Source: Litoditis marina (lineage: Eukaryota; Nematoda; Chromadorea; Rhabditida; Rhabditidae). Taken from it: a stretch of DNA of 64,000 nucleotides. Below the pieces are notes generated by a model, which worked only from the letters and a program-made list of their open reading frames with translations, did not search any database and was not told the DNA's origin. Both the position numbers and the translations under genes were made by a program. Below are positions 38,131 through 61,100 of this stretch, piece by piece (within the stretch, counting starts at the first letter, position 1; each line of letters begins with the position of its first letter). The stretch spans positions 30,797,485-30,861,484 of the forward strand of contig OZ038433.1 in assembly GCA_964036275.1 (NCBI GenBank), in the 5' to 3' direction.

Positions 38131-38270
38131 ATTTGCCACGATTGGCCAGCTACAAAGACGAGAGAGCATGGAGGTCAATGAGGCCGCAGACATCTGCGTC
38201 GCACGAACCTACACACTCTTTCGTCGAGGCCGCCACCAACGTGGCTGGCCAATTGGCTGAAAATTGTCTG
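38131..38270 (+). repeat. MITE-3 copy
   Basis: The ends ATTGGCCAGC and GCTGGCCAAT are inverted copies. The interior has GAGAGAGCATGGAGGTCAAT, GGCCGCAGACA and CACACTCTTTCGTCGAGGCC. The same order is seen at 63461. Confidence 0.7.
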
Positions 38271-39371
38271 AGATCGCGCCGGAGTACAACGAATGTGTAA
38301 TACTGTAAAGGACATACTTTGTTTTGAAGCAAGGGATGTCCATGCATATGACCCCTGACCCGTCACGTCAGCTCTGATGTGGTTGAAGTGTTATGATGAC
38401 ATTTAACGAGCGAGGTTATTCAATTATTTTTCTCTCAAATCATGGAACTCTTGTTCTACTCTTCATTCTGTTTTTTACGTCTCAGCATCAGGATTGCTGG
38501 AAGGTGAGGTTTTGTAGCGCCCCGGCCCCATCCTGCCTCGCGCAGTCGTCTACACTACTTTGTAGAGCTAGAAAAGTGGGCAAATCTGAAGCATTTTTGA
38601 GCATTGACCATTTAAGTAAGACATACGTTAAAAGATGGTGAAGTACATCCGGATTCACTTCATTCTTTCTTTGTTTCCTTTCATTCACACTGTTCTGTTT
38701 CTGGTTATAATTATGTTCGAGTGATATATTCAATGAACCCTATTGTCAGTCTCAAATAACAGAAAAGTGAAAAAAAATATGTAATCAGCTCATTTTTAGT
38801 ACAAAAAAACAGCAAATAAGCCTATAGTGAGAGAAATACTAAGGGTACATTATTGTATTGCAGCAAAATATCCAACTGAGTCGAAATGCAATTGCAAAGC
38901 AAACATAATTATGTTCGAACTTATATTTTTCTCAGCTTCATCACAATTCAAAACAAAATACATGAACACAACCAATTATCCATAATAACTAACCAAATTG
39001 AACGCAATTGCTATCAGAAAATGTTCATAATTTCCTGGGATATATCAAAGTCAACTACTAATTGATACTTTTCTTATACGCGTTTCAAATTACTGAAGTT
39101 CGAGAGTTTAATAGAGTTGAGAAATGATTTTAGAGACGGGTATAGAAAAGTGGTGGCATTCCTAGATGTGACACTCCGTCATAATAAGTTAGAAAAAGTG
39201 TAAAGGTGGAGTTTCCAAACATAAGAGTGGATGAGAGTACTATGTTAAAAGAGAGCGTACTTTCGAATGTTTCTAATATTATGCGAAACTGATGAAAGCA
39301 ACGGGAATTTCTTTCACAAATGTAGATTTCAATTGGGTTCCTTCTAAAATTTTAGACTGGAGAAGTTGTTC

Positions 39372-41738
39372 TCAGAACTTGGTGACAGGTTGACGGTTGG
39401 TCGGGATTTTTGCGTCGTACTTCTGTGCGAATTCTGCATTGTAGCTGACACGGGCGGTTTTCTTCGCGTACTTTCTCATGATGAACATTTTGTATTCCTT
39501 GATGAAGGACATTTTGACGATGGGATTCAGAAGCGGGAAAATGGAGAAGCAGAATCCGATGAGAGCCGACATGGTGTACTGGGTGGTGAGAGAGAAGGCG
39601 GTGAAACCGACGACGAGAAGGATGGGGGTAAGCAGCGACGCGATCGGAAGGGCACACTGGAAACACCATTCAAAACAACCAATGAATTGTGCGAATTTAG
39701 ACCATATTCCATCCAAAAATCTTCAAAACTGAAACAATTTTTTTGAGATCTATCCAAATAATTGTACTAAAAAATGAAATTCACTTTAGAAAACAGTAAT
39801 AGAGTCTGAATATGTACTCTAGTGGAGTGAATGGGAATTTGCTAGTGCAAACTAAATTTATTGTAGTGATACAAAATTTCATGTTATCTATTTTCAATTC
39901 AAAACTTGAAGTAAAGTTTCATGTATTTGCTCACCTGTCCCAGAAGTAGATGGAGCGTCTGTAGATGGAGTTCGTGAGCTTGCTCGCAGTCGTCAGTTCG
40001 TTCCTCGATATATCCCAGAATACGGCGCGAACAGAAGATCATGATGTAGAAAATGGCGAATGTGACAAAGGCCAGTTGCCCGAACATGGCCATGTTTTTG
40101 GGACTGTTGACGATCAGCTGAAACATTCTTCAAATGATATTCAGCACGTTATTTTGAATTCAGAACCTCTATTTACCAGGATATTTTCTCTTAACCATTC
40201 AAGCGTTTTTAAATGTCATTATTTGCAGCATTCCTAATTGTTTACTGCAAAATGGTCCCAGACGCACAAGTCATCTGGTTTTAAAGTGATGTTTCAATGA
40301 AGAAAGTTAAACTCTTGATAAGTTTATAATTAACTTGAGAAACACTTCGAAAGTGGGGAACTTGCAAGCTATATGATTCTGCTTCCTGACTAGTTTGTGA
40401 AAAATCTATGTTTTGAGCGATAAAATCTGTTTATATGAACTTTTTTATGTCGCCATAAGGTTTGAGAAGGATGCAAAAGTTCTACTTTTAGAAACTTTTG
40501 CGACTTTTTTAAATTTTTTTAAATAGTATAACAAACCTCGGTACTAGTTCCCATGTAGCCCACGCGAGTGATGTTCTCTATGTCGAAGTCATCCCTAGTT
40601 ATGTTAGCGAACATGTCCACAAAATCCGAATTCTGCTCGAATACTTCTCCACAAGTGTACACCCAATCCACCACCACGGCAAGGTTAAAGAACAGTTGTA
40701 GAAGCACGTATTTCAATGAGTGGTATTTAGGAATAAGATCCAGTCTGAAAAATGTCATTTTTTAGACACCTAAATATGACAATGTTAGTTTGAAATACAT
40801 GTAATGTTTCCATAACTTTTCATTAGTACATAATTTTTGTTTTTCTCCTAAGTTGCCCAACTTTGATGTTATCAGTTAGTGTCACATTGAACTAATTGAT
40901 TCAAAAAAATCATTAACTGCATCCATATATATTATCTCCACTTCACAAAAATTACAACAATGATAACTAATTTAAAAATGTTCTACATTCGTGTATTTAC
41001 ACGAAAACAAAAGATTACACAGCAAAAACCAGGAACACAGTAATTTAGCTCACCTGCACATGTGGATGTACTTAAAAATGAAGCAGTTGAGAATCAGGAG
41101 CGAGATGACGATGAGAAGACCACAGAAGCAGAGGATTCCGACATGGCCCCATTGGTCGATCCCGACGACCCCCGCAGCGAAGATTATCATGCTACCGTTT
41201 TTGGTAACGGCTGTCTGCAAGAAGATGAATACTGGAATAAGCTCCGGCGTTTTACCTCATTTTTAAAGTTTAGAAAACCTTCCTGCACAACCTTCTCAAC
41301 TAGAGCACCGTATGCAAAACTTTAATTATAAGAGAAAACTTTTGAACGTTTCTAACCAATCATATTTTACATGATAGTGCGTCTACTCTGCGTTCAAACG
41401 TCTGCTGGATGCCTGTTTGCAAAGGTGGAAACAGAAGCATAAGAATGTTTGTTTGCGATGAGTCTTCATTTCCTTCATGGTAAACTGATTTTGAATGTTT
41501 TCCAGAAAATGATATTGTAATCAAAATTATTCAGATTTTTCGGGAGGAAAATCAAAATTACCGGTAGAACGAGAACGTAGGTGACCGCATAGACGATGTC
41601 AAAGACGATGAATCCGAACAGAAATCGGCGGAACGGACCGAGGGTGGTGGCCGGACACCAACACCAAACCACGAAGAACAGAAGGTTCAGAACGACCGAA
41701 AGCGCGGCAACTGTCCACCAAACGATTTCCATAATCAT
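39372..41738 (-). CDS. Serpentine chemoreceptor, Str-superfamily (paralog 2)
   Basis: Five minus-strand exons, 41562-41738, 41054-41214, 40537-40744, 39935-40117 and 39372-39656 (337 aa). Exons 1-4 have exactly the same lengths as in the gene at 30326 (177, 161, 208, 183 bp) and all phases agree. The ATG follows GATTTCAG by six bases. Matching phrases: IVWWTVAALSVVLNLLFFVV, FLFGFIVFDIVYAVTYVLVL, GILCFCGLLIVISLLILNCF, VTFAIFYIMIFCSRRILGYI, LHLQTLHLLLGQ and FPLLNPIVKMSFIKEYKMF. The C-terminal tail is slightly longer than in paralog 1. Predicted role: a chemosensory G-protein-coupled receptor of a sensory neuron; ligand unknown. Introns are short and repeat-poor compared with paralog 1. Confidence 0.86.
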
Positions 41739-42488
41739 GGTTTTCTGAAATCCGAGAAGTCTAAACAGTGAAGCAGTGGTCCGCCGAAAACGAAAACTGA
41801 GATGGGGACGAATAAAAATTCATGCTACTGCAAAATGTACTATCACACGAAACGTGAAGAACATATTTCATATGTGAGTAATTTTTCTCTACGTTCCACG
41901 TCACCTTCTTGTTCAAGATAGTAATGAGTGATCCTTCTGGATGAAACTTGTCTCCTGAGCTGCAAACGTTCTTTCAGTGCTATCTAATCTCTTAAAGGGG
42001 GGCAGAAGGTAAGCTAGTTTAGGTAAGGTACCCCGGGGTACCTAAATATAACGTTGCGCGCGCCAAAACAGGCAAACACGTGTCAACCGTGTGCAAATTA
42101 GGTTCGTTAGTTTGAATTGAAAATTACACCTATCGGTTTCTCTTGACAAGCTCTTTCATATTAACTTTCCTTTCTGTCCCTCTCTAAGCTTTCTCGAGTT
42201 TATCTAATGTATTTAGAACCGCTGTCACGCTAGTGACTTGTAAATGGTCGTACAAAAACCTTCACAACAACACGAAACTTTATAATGTGTATCTTACATT
42301 TTCACATGTTAAGTTTTGCATGTATGCTTTTGGGCACAACTAATCCACAATTCGGTTCTAAATTCGGTAAAAAAAACTGCGTTCTAATTTGTGGGAATGT
42401 ATTGCAAAATTTGTATACAAAAGAAACTAGGAGAAAGAACCACTACTTCCTGGGTTGAAACGGCATCAGCAGGCCCTTATTGTACTGA

Positions 42489-42917
42489 TTACGGTGGTTG
42501 CAATAGAAAATGGGCTTTTTGGACGGAACTTGGCTTTTTTTGAAGTTCACATTTCAATTTCTGGATCTGTGGGTGCGTTATATCAAGAGGCGTTTCGAAT
42601 AGGATCGCAAAAATTTTCGGATCGGAAACAATTTGTGCCTTGAATAAAGATTCAGCAAAGCGGTTAGATACAACAACGAATTGCAACTGAGCTGAAATTC
42701 GCTTGCTGGGTCCATTTATACTGCTCAGCGCTAAGTAACATAATAATTTGACATAATACAACCATTTGTTGCCATTGTCATTAATGCGGCAGAACAATAG
42801 ACATAATCTGCACGGTACAAAAAATATACATAGAGGATTATTGTATTCAAGAGAAGATATTGTTTTGAGTTTTGGTCGGAAGAGATCCAGTAAATCCATT
42901 AACCCGAGTTTCTCCAC
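42489..42917 (-). CDS. Open reading frame of unknown status
   Basis: A 142-codon ORF, long for AT-rich intergenic DNA. The C-terminal half is of balanced composition (QIVSDPKIFAILFETPLDIT, then HPQIQKLKCELQKKP). I recognise no family. No splice-linked partner exon was found. It may be a gene fragment or chance. Confidence 0.2.
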   Translation of the reverse strand: MEKLGLMDLLDLFRPKLKTISSLEYNNPLCIFFVPCRLCLLFCRINDNGNKWLYYVKLLCYLALSSINGPSKRISAQLQFVVVSNRFAESLFKAQIVSDPKIFAILFETPLDITHPQIQKLKCELQKKPSSVQKAHFLLQPP

Positions 42918-43230
42918 TCTAATCTCAATATCATTGTCTTCGAGGAAAAATTAATCCGTATTATTCGCTAATTTCTCAACGACACGTACTCGTCCGATTT
43001 TTTGTGTTCAATCTAGCTAAGACATGAAAAGTCACCTATTGTTCCTTTTGTATGTCGAAAAGTCAGAGAAGATGAACCTTCATGTAATCCGGCTTAGCGA
43101 AAGTCAAGAATTGTCTGGCCAATCTCGGTTTTTCCTTCCTCTGCCTGAGAAGATTCGTCTCTGGTTAACTCTTTTTCCTATATAAAACTTAAAACACTGG
43201 ATACTACCCAATTGCTGGTTAGCCGTGACC

Positions 43231-43430
43231 GATATAGTCGTCGTCACCGGAAAAGCGGGAAGGTACTGTATATCTCAGTTTCCGTTATCTGCGAACACAT
43301 GACTTTGATTCGGATCCTTAGCGAATGTGAGCTCTCGCAGCGCAGTGGCTAACGCGCAGTCAACAATAGTTTGGTCGCAGGTTTGATTCGGGCGAGAGGC
43401 AAACTTCTATAAATTTGTCGTTCAACTTCC
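43231..43430 (+). mobile_element. tRNA-derived SINE, copy 4
   Basis: GATATAGTCGTCGTCACCGG head, GGTACTGTATATCTCAGTTT, A box CAGCGCAGTGG (43338-43348) and B box GGTTTGATTCG (43380-43390). Same layout as 17129 and 48515 but more diverged. Confidence 0.72.
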
Positions 43431-44473
43431 CAGTCGCCAAATAAACGAAGAAAACGAACTACTCAACATCGCCAAACTCATTGATTATGTGATAGCTCAT
43501 GTTGTTAATTCTCATGTTTTTCATATTCTAACAAGTTCCCTTCCGAGCGTTTTCAACAAGTTTTACGAACCTTTGTCCTATGTTTTGGGCGGAGCATGCT
43601 CTAGTTGTATAATGAAATAACTGATAGAAACTGATTACTTCCTGGAGAAATGAACGTTCAAGAATTCATTGGAAAACGTCACGCACTTAAACTCAGAGCC
43701 CAGTTGTTGCTGATCTGGCTAATTTATTTGATTAAGTACCACATCCACTCCATTATAGGCGAGATATCTTGGGAATCAGACTTGGTCCGAATTGAACCTG
43801 AAGAAGGAACTTTTTAATCCTCTCGGGACCCCTTTCTATCGTCTTCAATACGCTACTATTTGCTCTCATTAGCATGCGCTAACCAAATGATGCAGCGAAA
43901 ACGGGGAAGGAAAATTTTAATTTTAAGTCATCTGTGTCAAGGAGATTGACAGCTGTACAGAGTTGAGTGTGTTGAGCTGGTTCACTCAAAAGTTCTATTT
44001 TGTTAGTTATATCGTACTGAAAACTTTGAGGGAGAAAACCTCGAGTCTCCTAGATAACCCATTGAAAATCGTTTCTTTAGGAAATTACGGTCGAAAATTG
44101 TTAGGTTTTACATCTATCTAATCGTCGTTCAGTTCTGTGTGAGAATGAATAAACAAAAAGCGGTTCCCTTCATCATTGCAAGCTCTAGCTCAGGAACACT
44201 CCAGTTCTCCTTTCACCGATTTGACTAGCCCACCTATAGGCCACATTTACGGGAATGTTGCGGGTCAGAACGGTCTATTCTAAACACTTTGAGTGAGCCA
44301 ACATTCTGAAAGTGGAAATTTCTGCCTAATTTGTACAGCTTTTCGAATGAATGCATGACTTTAAAGATCACCTGCTTTCATTCGCTTCCGCAACACACGT
44401 GGGTATCTCATATTACCTTTGATTGGAAAGCCAGGTGTTAACTCATTTCGTTTTTTGGTTTCATCCGAACAAA

Positions 44474-54045
<9,572 letters not shown>

Positions 54046-55144
54046 AGAGATGAATAAACGACTGAGACAATTTCTTGCATACACAGTTTTGTTCCCCCAG
54101 TGCAATTTATTCAATCGATAACGATTGTACAGAAGTCGATAATGGTTCTAGGAAAACTCGATACCAGTTGTTCAGAAAATCAATAGTCGGTCATCAAAAA
54201 AGCTATAAAGATTACGCAAAACTTGGCTGAGAATCAAAATTGAGCTCAGTCTATATCAGTGGAGAAAGATACGAACATTCGAATGGTGGAAAACATTTGG
54301 TTCATGAAACGTGGTGAAGAAGCGGAACAAATGTAGTCTGTAGTTCATTTTAGTATGTTAAACACTTCCCTTACAAAAAGAGCAATTAGAGGGGAAAGTT
54401 GTCCGTGCAGACTAGGACAATTCTCATGGGACTCAGCCGTGGAAAATCTGGTACCAAGTCTTGCGGAAACGAACTCCGGACTAAAGTACCCCCTAAGTCC
54501 CATATTCTAAAAACGAAAAACGGAACTTCTTCATCTTTCAACAAAATATAAGGCAATTTATACATTTAGGTCTAATTTTCTCCCTAGTTTTCAGTTTTTT
54601 CACTCCAAATTCAATTGTATCCACTCTAATTCGCAGTTTTGCTGCATTGGAGACTCAAAAACTGGCGCGTGGCATTGATTCTTCGAGCCAAGCCCGAGCC
54701 AACAATCCACGCCCTCTTATGTGCCCCTCTAACTCCCCAGGCTCTGTCTGAGGAGGTGGGAATGTTCCGATCGCGACCCGGCGGGGGGGGGGGCATCGTA
54801 TTTCGGACAAAGGTATTTCACACATTCCCGGAACGTTGTTTTCGTTGGAGCACACATTTCTGCTAAACCTGGTTAGCGATGAAAGGACACGTTTTAGAAT
54901 CAGAATTTTTTTTTACATGGATCATGGTTTTGAATACGGAATGTCTGTTACATTCTTCCTTCTCCCGTTTATTTTATATTTCTCTTGTTCACACTTTGGA
55001 CAGAAGCTCACACAAACATCTGAAAATGGTTTTTGAATCATCAAATGAACTTTTTGCTGCAATGCTGCGTTTCAAAGGTAATGTTACGTACACAAACCAG
55101 CGAGACCTCTCGAATATCCGATGTTCATGTTTCACCCAAAGCCA
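54046..55144. other. Intergenic between the two channel genes
   Basis: Same-strand spacing of about 1.1 kb. Holds the poly(A) signal AATAAA at 54053-54058, only 8 bases after the stop, a dispersed repeat copy (54448-54745) and an 11-G run at 54783-54793. The spacing is long for a nematode operon. Confidence 0.5.
54448..54745 (+). repeat. Dispersed ~300-bp repeat, copy B
   Basis: Same orientation as, and homologous to, 21166-21470 (CTTGCGGAAACGAACTCCGG, TACCCCCTAAGTCC, CTCAAAAACTGGCGCG). Confidence 0.7.
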
Positions 55145-58100
55145 ATGATGTTGTCAGCATTGACTCTTACTATACTGGTTCTAGTCCACGAATCTTTGCC
55201 ACAGATTGAAGACACGACATCATGTGAGTATTTGCCTTTGATTATTAGAAGGAGGCTAGTTTTAATTACATTGAATATGAGACTCACGTAGCTTGGAACT
55301 AACTTTGAAGTTTGGAGGACGCGAACACTATGCATTAGAAATATCGGTAACTCCCTTATTGTTTGTAGTATTTGTGTGCATGAACAACAGTTTCATAGAT
55401 CCGAGTTTGATTCTTCAACTGTTCTTTTAGTTTGCAATGACGTTCTTGATGAGTTCCTTGACCAACAGAATCTCCTCAAACGGAAATTATTTTCCAAATA
55501 TGATGCTGCTTGGCCTCCCGTGTACACTAAAACGAAGCAGAAAGGTCTGTTGCAATATCAAGCGGCTTTTTCAACGTTATTTTTTTGTTCTCAAACCCGC
55601 AAAGCAATCAAAAACCTCAACGTCCACTTTAGTGAAAAGTAATTTGACAATAAATTGAATGGCAAGTTCATATTATATAAAAAGGGAAACGTACAGTTGT
55701 GAAATGCACTATTTGAGAACAAAAAGCGTTGAGAACGTTTTTTCTGACGTTTGTCTTGATATTTTTACGCTCCGGGTACAATGTCAAAACACTACCCCCC
55801 CCCCCCCCCCCCCCCTCACGCAGTCACGGTGTTTGATAATGAGAGCAAAGTGCGTGAAGATAGTAGAAGTAAACTGTGGGAGTACCCAAACTGAGAACTC
55901 ACCCAAGTTTTCATGTAACGCGTTTTACGTTTCACTTTATTTTATCTCCAACAAAGCAAGTATTTCTAGCAAACTTCTCCAACTGCTCGGAGCAAAATGA
56001 AGATTATCGAATGCATGTTCTAGTCAAAGTGAACGGGCTGAAGCTTCTACAACTAGTGAGTGTTCTGGAAACCCGATAGATAGTACAGTATGCACTATGC
56101 TGACCCCAATCTCTTTTTGTGCCTGCTCTTATATGATTCATTTGCTGTCTTTGAGGAAATAAACACTAACAATCAAGCCAGCCTCTCGCCGATTCTACAA
56201 ATTTGAACATTGCTTTCGTTGTAAAGGGTCATCTATTTCACTTATTTATGTAAAGAAAAACCTGAGCACAATGTTACAAAGTAAACTGTTTAAATACTCA
56301 TAGAATAACTCATTCTACATTTCCGGTCGAAACCCAGCAACTTCTCTTGCTCTTGATCGACTATCAGCTGGTGGGGCATGATATTTTTCATTCAATATTG
56401 CTTTGTTTGTTTACAATAAGTAGTTTTCACGAACGGGAAACGTTGGAAAAATGGTTCGATTTCGTTGTTGAACCGTACACATGGTAGTATGATGAAATAC
56501 TCATTGTGGCGACGTTTCGCCAAATTCGCCGTTGTCCGAGCCTCATTCCAAACGAAGTGGTTGATAAAAAAACCCCACCGAGTTGTGTAAATGTCCGAGT
56601 ATAGAATAAACGTTGACAAGTCGTGAAAAAGTCTTTTTTTCGTTCCACCCTCGTTATTCAAATTTTGAGTAGTATGTTTTCGTGGTATAGCAGCAATCTA
56701 TACATCAGTAACGTGTTTCAACGGTTGAAATCCCTCATAATGAACCAAACGCTGTTTTTCGTTTAGACTTGGACCGATTTCCGATTGCGTTGGAATCCGA
56801 ATGATTTTGACGGAATTGAATACATGTATCTTACAGCTCACAATGTTTGGGTTCCGGACATTTCTCCGCAATTCGTGTGAGTATCATTCGTGAAAATATT
56901 CTAGCATACGTACTCTGGTCAAATATGTCACTAATGTGCACGTCAACTAGGGTTGTTAAAGCCAAACTCGAATTTCGAAAAAACTCGAAATAACACTCGA
57001 AAAACTCGAATAACTCGAAACTCGACTCGATAACTCGAAACTCGAAAAACTCGGTTTTTCTCAAAACTCGAACAACTCGAAAAACTCAAAATTTTCCCAA
57101 CTCGAATAACTCGAAACTCGAAAAACTCGAACAACTCGAAATTGTTTAAACTCGAAAAGTTCCAGTTTTTCGAGTTTCGAGTTTGGCCTCGTTTCAAGTC
57201 AGAAATGAGAGACGAACGAGCTTTTTCACAGCACTTTTTCTGCTATTTCCAACATAAAATGCTTGTGTTTTGTACGATTCTCACGTAACCATGAGAAAAA
57301 ATCCGAATTTCTCGAAAACTTCTTATTTTTGGTCTCGATAAAATCCTGAAACTTAACGACCAACCTCGAAACTCGAAAATCTAGTTTTTCGAGTTCAACT
57401 CAAAACTCGAAAACTCGTTTTTTTTTTGAAACGCTGAAAACTCGAACTCGAAAAACTTGAAATTTCCAAAACTCGAATAACTCGAAACTCGAAAAACTAT
57501 TTTTTTCTCTAAACTCGAAAAACTCGAAATTTTCCACTCGATTAGCAACCCTAACGGTAACATATCAACATCAACGCATCGGAATTCTCGAACAATGGAG
57601 AAAACAAAGTGGGGTTTTAGTTTACGTTTCATATAAGAAACCGAAATAATATTTTCCACGCAGAACTTGTAGCAGCAACCAGGAAGTAAATTTCAGAAGT
57701 GGGCGGCTCGTAGGCGAGTGGGTGACAATTAAGCGTGAGCACATTGAGCGGATGTCTCTGTTTCAAAATTGTATGTATGTTTTTTCTTCAAATTTGTTCA
57801 AACATAGTTTTTTCGTGTAAACTATCCACTGTGATACTTTGAAATTTCTGTTGATGTAAACTTGAGTTATGGGTTGTAGCTTAATGCAGTTGAGCTCAAT
57901 CGTCACCCACTCCGTAGGCTCGTAGGCCGCCCACAGTAATGATAAGTTTATCAATATACTGTATAACAATCGAGTTGAAGACGAATTTATAACTTATGAA
58001 TTGATGTTTAGACGAATAAAAACAGCGAGCAATACATAGAACTGCATAAATTTGAAAAGATAACTGGTTTAGAACTGAACACATAGGAACACGTAATGTC

Positions 58101-61100
58101 TATTTACGAGCTGGAAGTGGTTCCAATAATGGGTTGATGTGAAAACGAAAACCTTAGCGAGCAAAGTACACATCAGATTATTTAACACACAACCCTTAGG
58201 AACCCGTTTTGCAATAAGTATATGTCAACATCCTATAACAATATTTACGTTGTTATAACTATAACCTATGAGCAATAAATCTTTATTATTATAAAAAGGA
58301 TATAAATGGGGCCAGATGAGGATCACATTTATAGTAACAGTACATCAGATTTTCCACATATTTCCAATAGCAACTGAAAAACCGAGAAACCAAACTACAA
58401 TCACAACATAATGGGCTTTTTTTAGTTCGCTCCAACTTTCCCTATCTGTTACATTATAATTTGTAGATTTGGTGCGGAAGAATATCAGATAGATGGCACG
58501 GAGCTTGCTCGGGTGAGCTTACGTTTTTTCTTCATTTTGCTTAACGAAAACTCGCCAGTTTTCTTTTTTCGAAATTCTGTTATTATACTTTATGAAAACA
58601 CCGTTGTAATCGCATGTTTTAGATAGACCATGGCGGGACGGTTGTCACTAAGTATCTGACCAGCATAGGATTCTTCTGTATTCTGGAGGTATGGAATGCT
58701 AGCGGGAAATGAAATAGTTGCAAAAAAACACGAAAACTAATCATACTTCACTTGGGTCTAGACGCATTTTCAACTCTACTGTGTTTCACTAGCTACGGGA
58801 GAGCAGGTGTGCAAAAACGAACCAAACATTTTTATAACCAAAATTTTGAGAAGTTGTTTCTCTCTGCTGAAAACGGATGTACAGCTATTTCGTTACTTTC
58901 TGCTTCCTAACGTCATCGGATTTCAAGCAAAATCATCAATAAACGATAAGAAACGACCAGGAGACAGAGGAGATGGTTTGAAAATGGTCTTTGATTCGTT
59001 ACATTAATAAGATTGTATAGCAGATGTCTAAGTTCCCGTTCGATGACCAGTTGTGCAATTTGGGTTTCACGTCACCAACTCTCACGAGTAAAGAGTATCA
59101 GCTGGATGCTGGTATTTTCGACGTGAACTCGCGGCAGCTGAACATTATGGTCAGTTGCATTGGTTTACCAATTGATTTAGTTCTTTCATCACTGAAGTGG
59201 TCAAAGTGGATCTGAGAATTCAAAAACACCACGAGAAAGACAGAGAACAGAAATTGGGCAAATTGTCACAAGAGACATTGGTTATCAACATCAGCTGTAC
59301 ATTGAGATCGTGCGATGGTTTCATCATCAATTCCTGTTGACTTGATTTTCTACAGTGTCAATAATTATTCGCAACTCATCAATATAATATATTTTGTGTT
59401 TTGGGGTAACGGTGAGTGGCAGGTGATGAACCTGAGCGCCAACTCGCGAACCGTCGAGGGGGGAGCTGGAGCTGGTACGAAACAGACGGTTGGTGTCTCA
59501 ATAACACTCCAATGTTTCATCAAGACTATATTCTGGAGACTTTTGTAACAACAGCTACAGGTAGCACAACAGAAAGAATTAAACGAACTTTTAGAAATTG
59601 TTATGGTTGCGAACTGGAACCACAAAAATAATATAGATTAAACTTTTTCACCAAATGATTATATTCAAACTTCAATGGACGACAGTAATGATATAAATAT
59701 CTAGAATATGTAGCTTCGGCTCATTCAGAGTTTACCTTCGAAGAAACGAATCGCTAAATATTCTAACCGAAGATTCTTCGGGTCATTTAGGCTCGGTTCA
59801 CGCTGACCCTTCGTCGAAACTCGCTGTTCTACATTCTCATGTTTATTGTCCCGACGTTTGCGTTGACTTCAGTCTCGATCGTCGCAATATTCGAGGGGGG
59901 TTCAGACCGAAGTGACAGGGTGCGTATTTTGTGTTGGCGGAAACAGATCAAAAAATGTATACTGTTAGTCAATTGCACAGTCACGTGACACATGTTAAAC
60001 ACAGCAGAACTCAGAAACGTTTCAAAAGACTTCTAGTCTATAGTATTTTCAGACCTCTACAGTATCAATACAAGACTTGTAGTACGCACTAACTGCGTGA
60101 ACATCAGAAAACTAGCGACTGATTCCCGAAATACATCACAAATAAAATTACCAATTATTTTCAGCGAAGTTGAAGTTTGTATTTCAAAAAGGTAATTATA
60201 AAGTTTAGATCTCACTGAAAAAAAGTGAGTATGAATGATGTGGGATAAACCGAATAGTTATATTCATTCTCTGAGCTGCAAACAAAACACAAAAGGCTTG
60301 ACTCGCAAACATTAGAGCATAACAGAAATATTATGATTGTTTAGACGTCAAACTCCCCCTCCCCCCATCGCATGACAATAATCAAACTATGGGACCATGC
60401 GAAAGTGCAACTCAAAGCTTAGCATTCACAAGTTTCAATTATTATTCTTCAAAAACTTTAAAAAAGCGACAATTCCCTTACAGCTGAATGTGGGTCTTCA
60501 AGGCATTCTGGCGCAGGCTTTCATCCTGGGAGTCGTATCTGGGATGACGCCGAAGACAGACGAATGTCCCTTACTAGGTTGGCATCGATTAGATTCATCG
60601 ATTGAGTGAATTGAACATTCTGAGTTGAAAATCGGTTCCATAGAAAATCCTGTTGAAATTCCCGTTCGCAATTGTTTTGCAGAAAACATCTGACTAGAAT
60701 GAGGAATTTCTGACCATTTTGGGAACTGAACAGATTTGGATAGTGCGTTATCTTCTATAGGAAAGGTTTAGATGAAATAATTTCAAGTTTCCCGAACTTT
60801 TGGGTCATTTTCATTGTTTTCAGTGCTGTACTTGCTTCTGAACCTTGCACTGCTTCTGTGTTGCCTTATAATTGTCATGGTTTTTGAGGACAGTCGTATC
60901 TTCAAGAAAACTTCCCCAGGGTGGGTTACAGAGAAAGAGAGAGAGGGAGAGAGGAAACTAAAGAGAGAGAGAGAGAGAGAGAGAGAAAGTTTGAATTCCA
61001 TTATCACAAACATCATTATTTTCAAACATCATGTGGGCGAGAATACACCGCCACCAAACTACAAAAACGGTAGAATCACGCAAAGTGTCATATTTTCGCT

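Larger units (their letters stand above)
33307..39371. other. 6-kb intergenic region between the two Str-like paralogs
   Basis: No supported gene. Repeats present: split minisatellite 34786-35345, 31-bp direct duplication 35611-35690, MITE-1 36350-36585, hairpin 36970-37014, SINE 37752-37925 and MITE-3 38131-38270. ORFs of 100-138 codons here overlap the repeats or lack motifs. Confidence 0.6.
41739..44473. other. Intergenic between Str-like paralog 2 and channel gene 1
   Basis: Contains a SINE copy at 43231-43430. A 142-codon minus-strand ORF (42489-42917) is listed separately. No other feature seen. Both neighbouring genes point away from it, so promoters of both should lie here. Confidence 0.5.

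Noticed and set aside
54046..55144. Operon linking the two channel genes
   Set aside because: The spacing of about 1.1 kb is larger than typical nematode operon gaps, and the upstream gene has its own close poly(A) signal.
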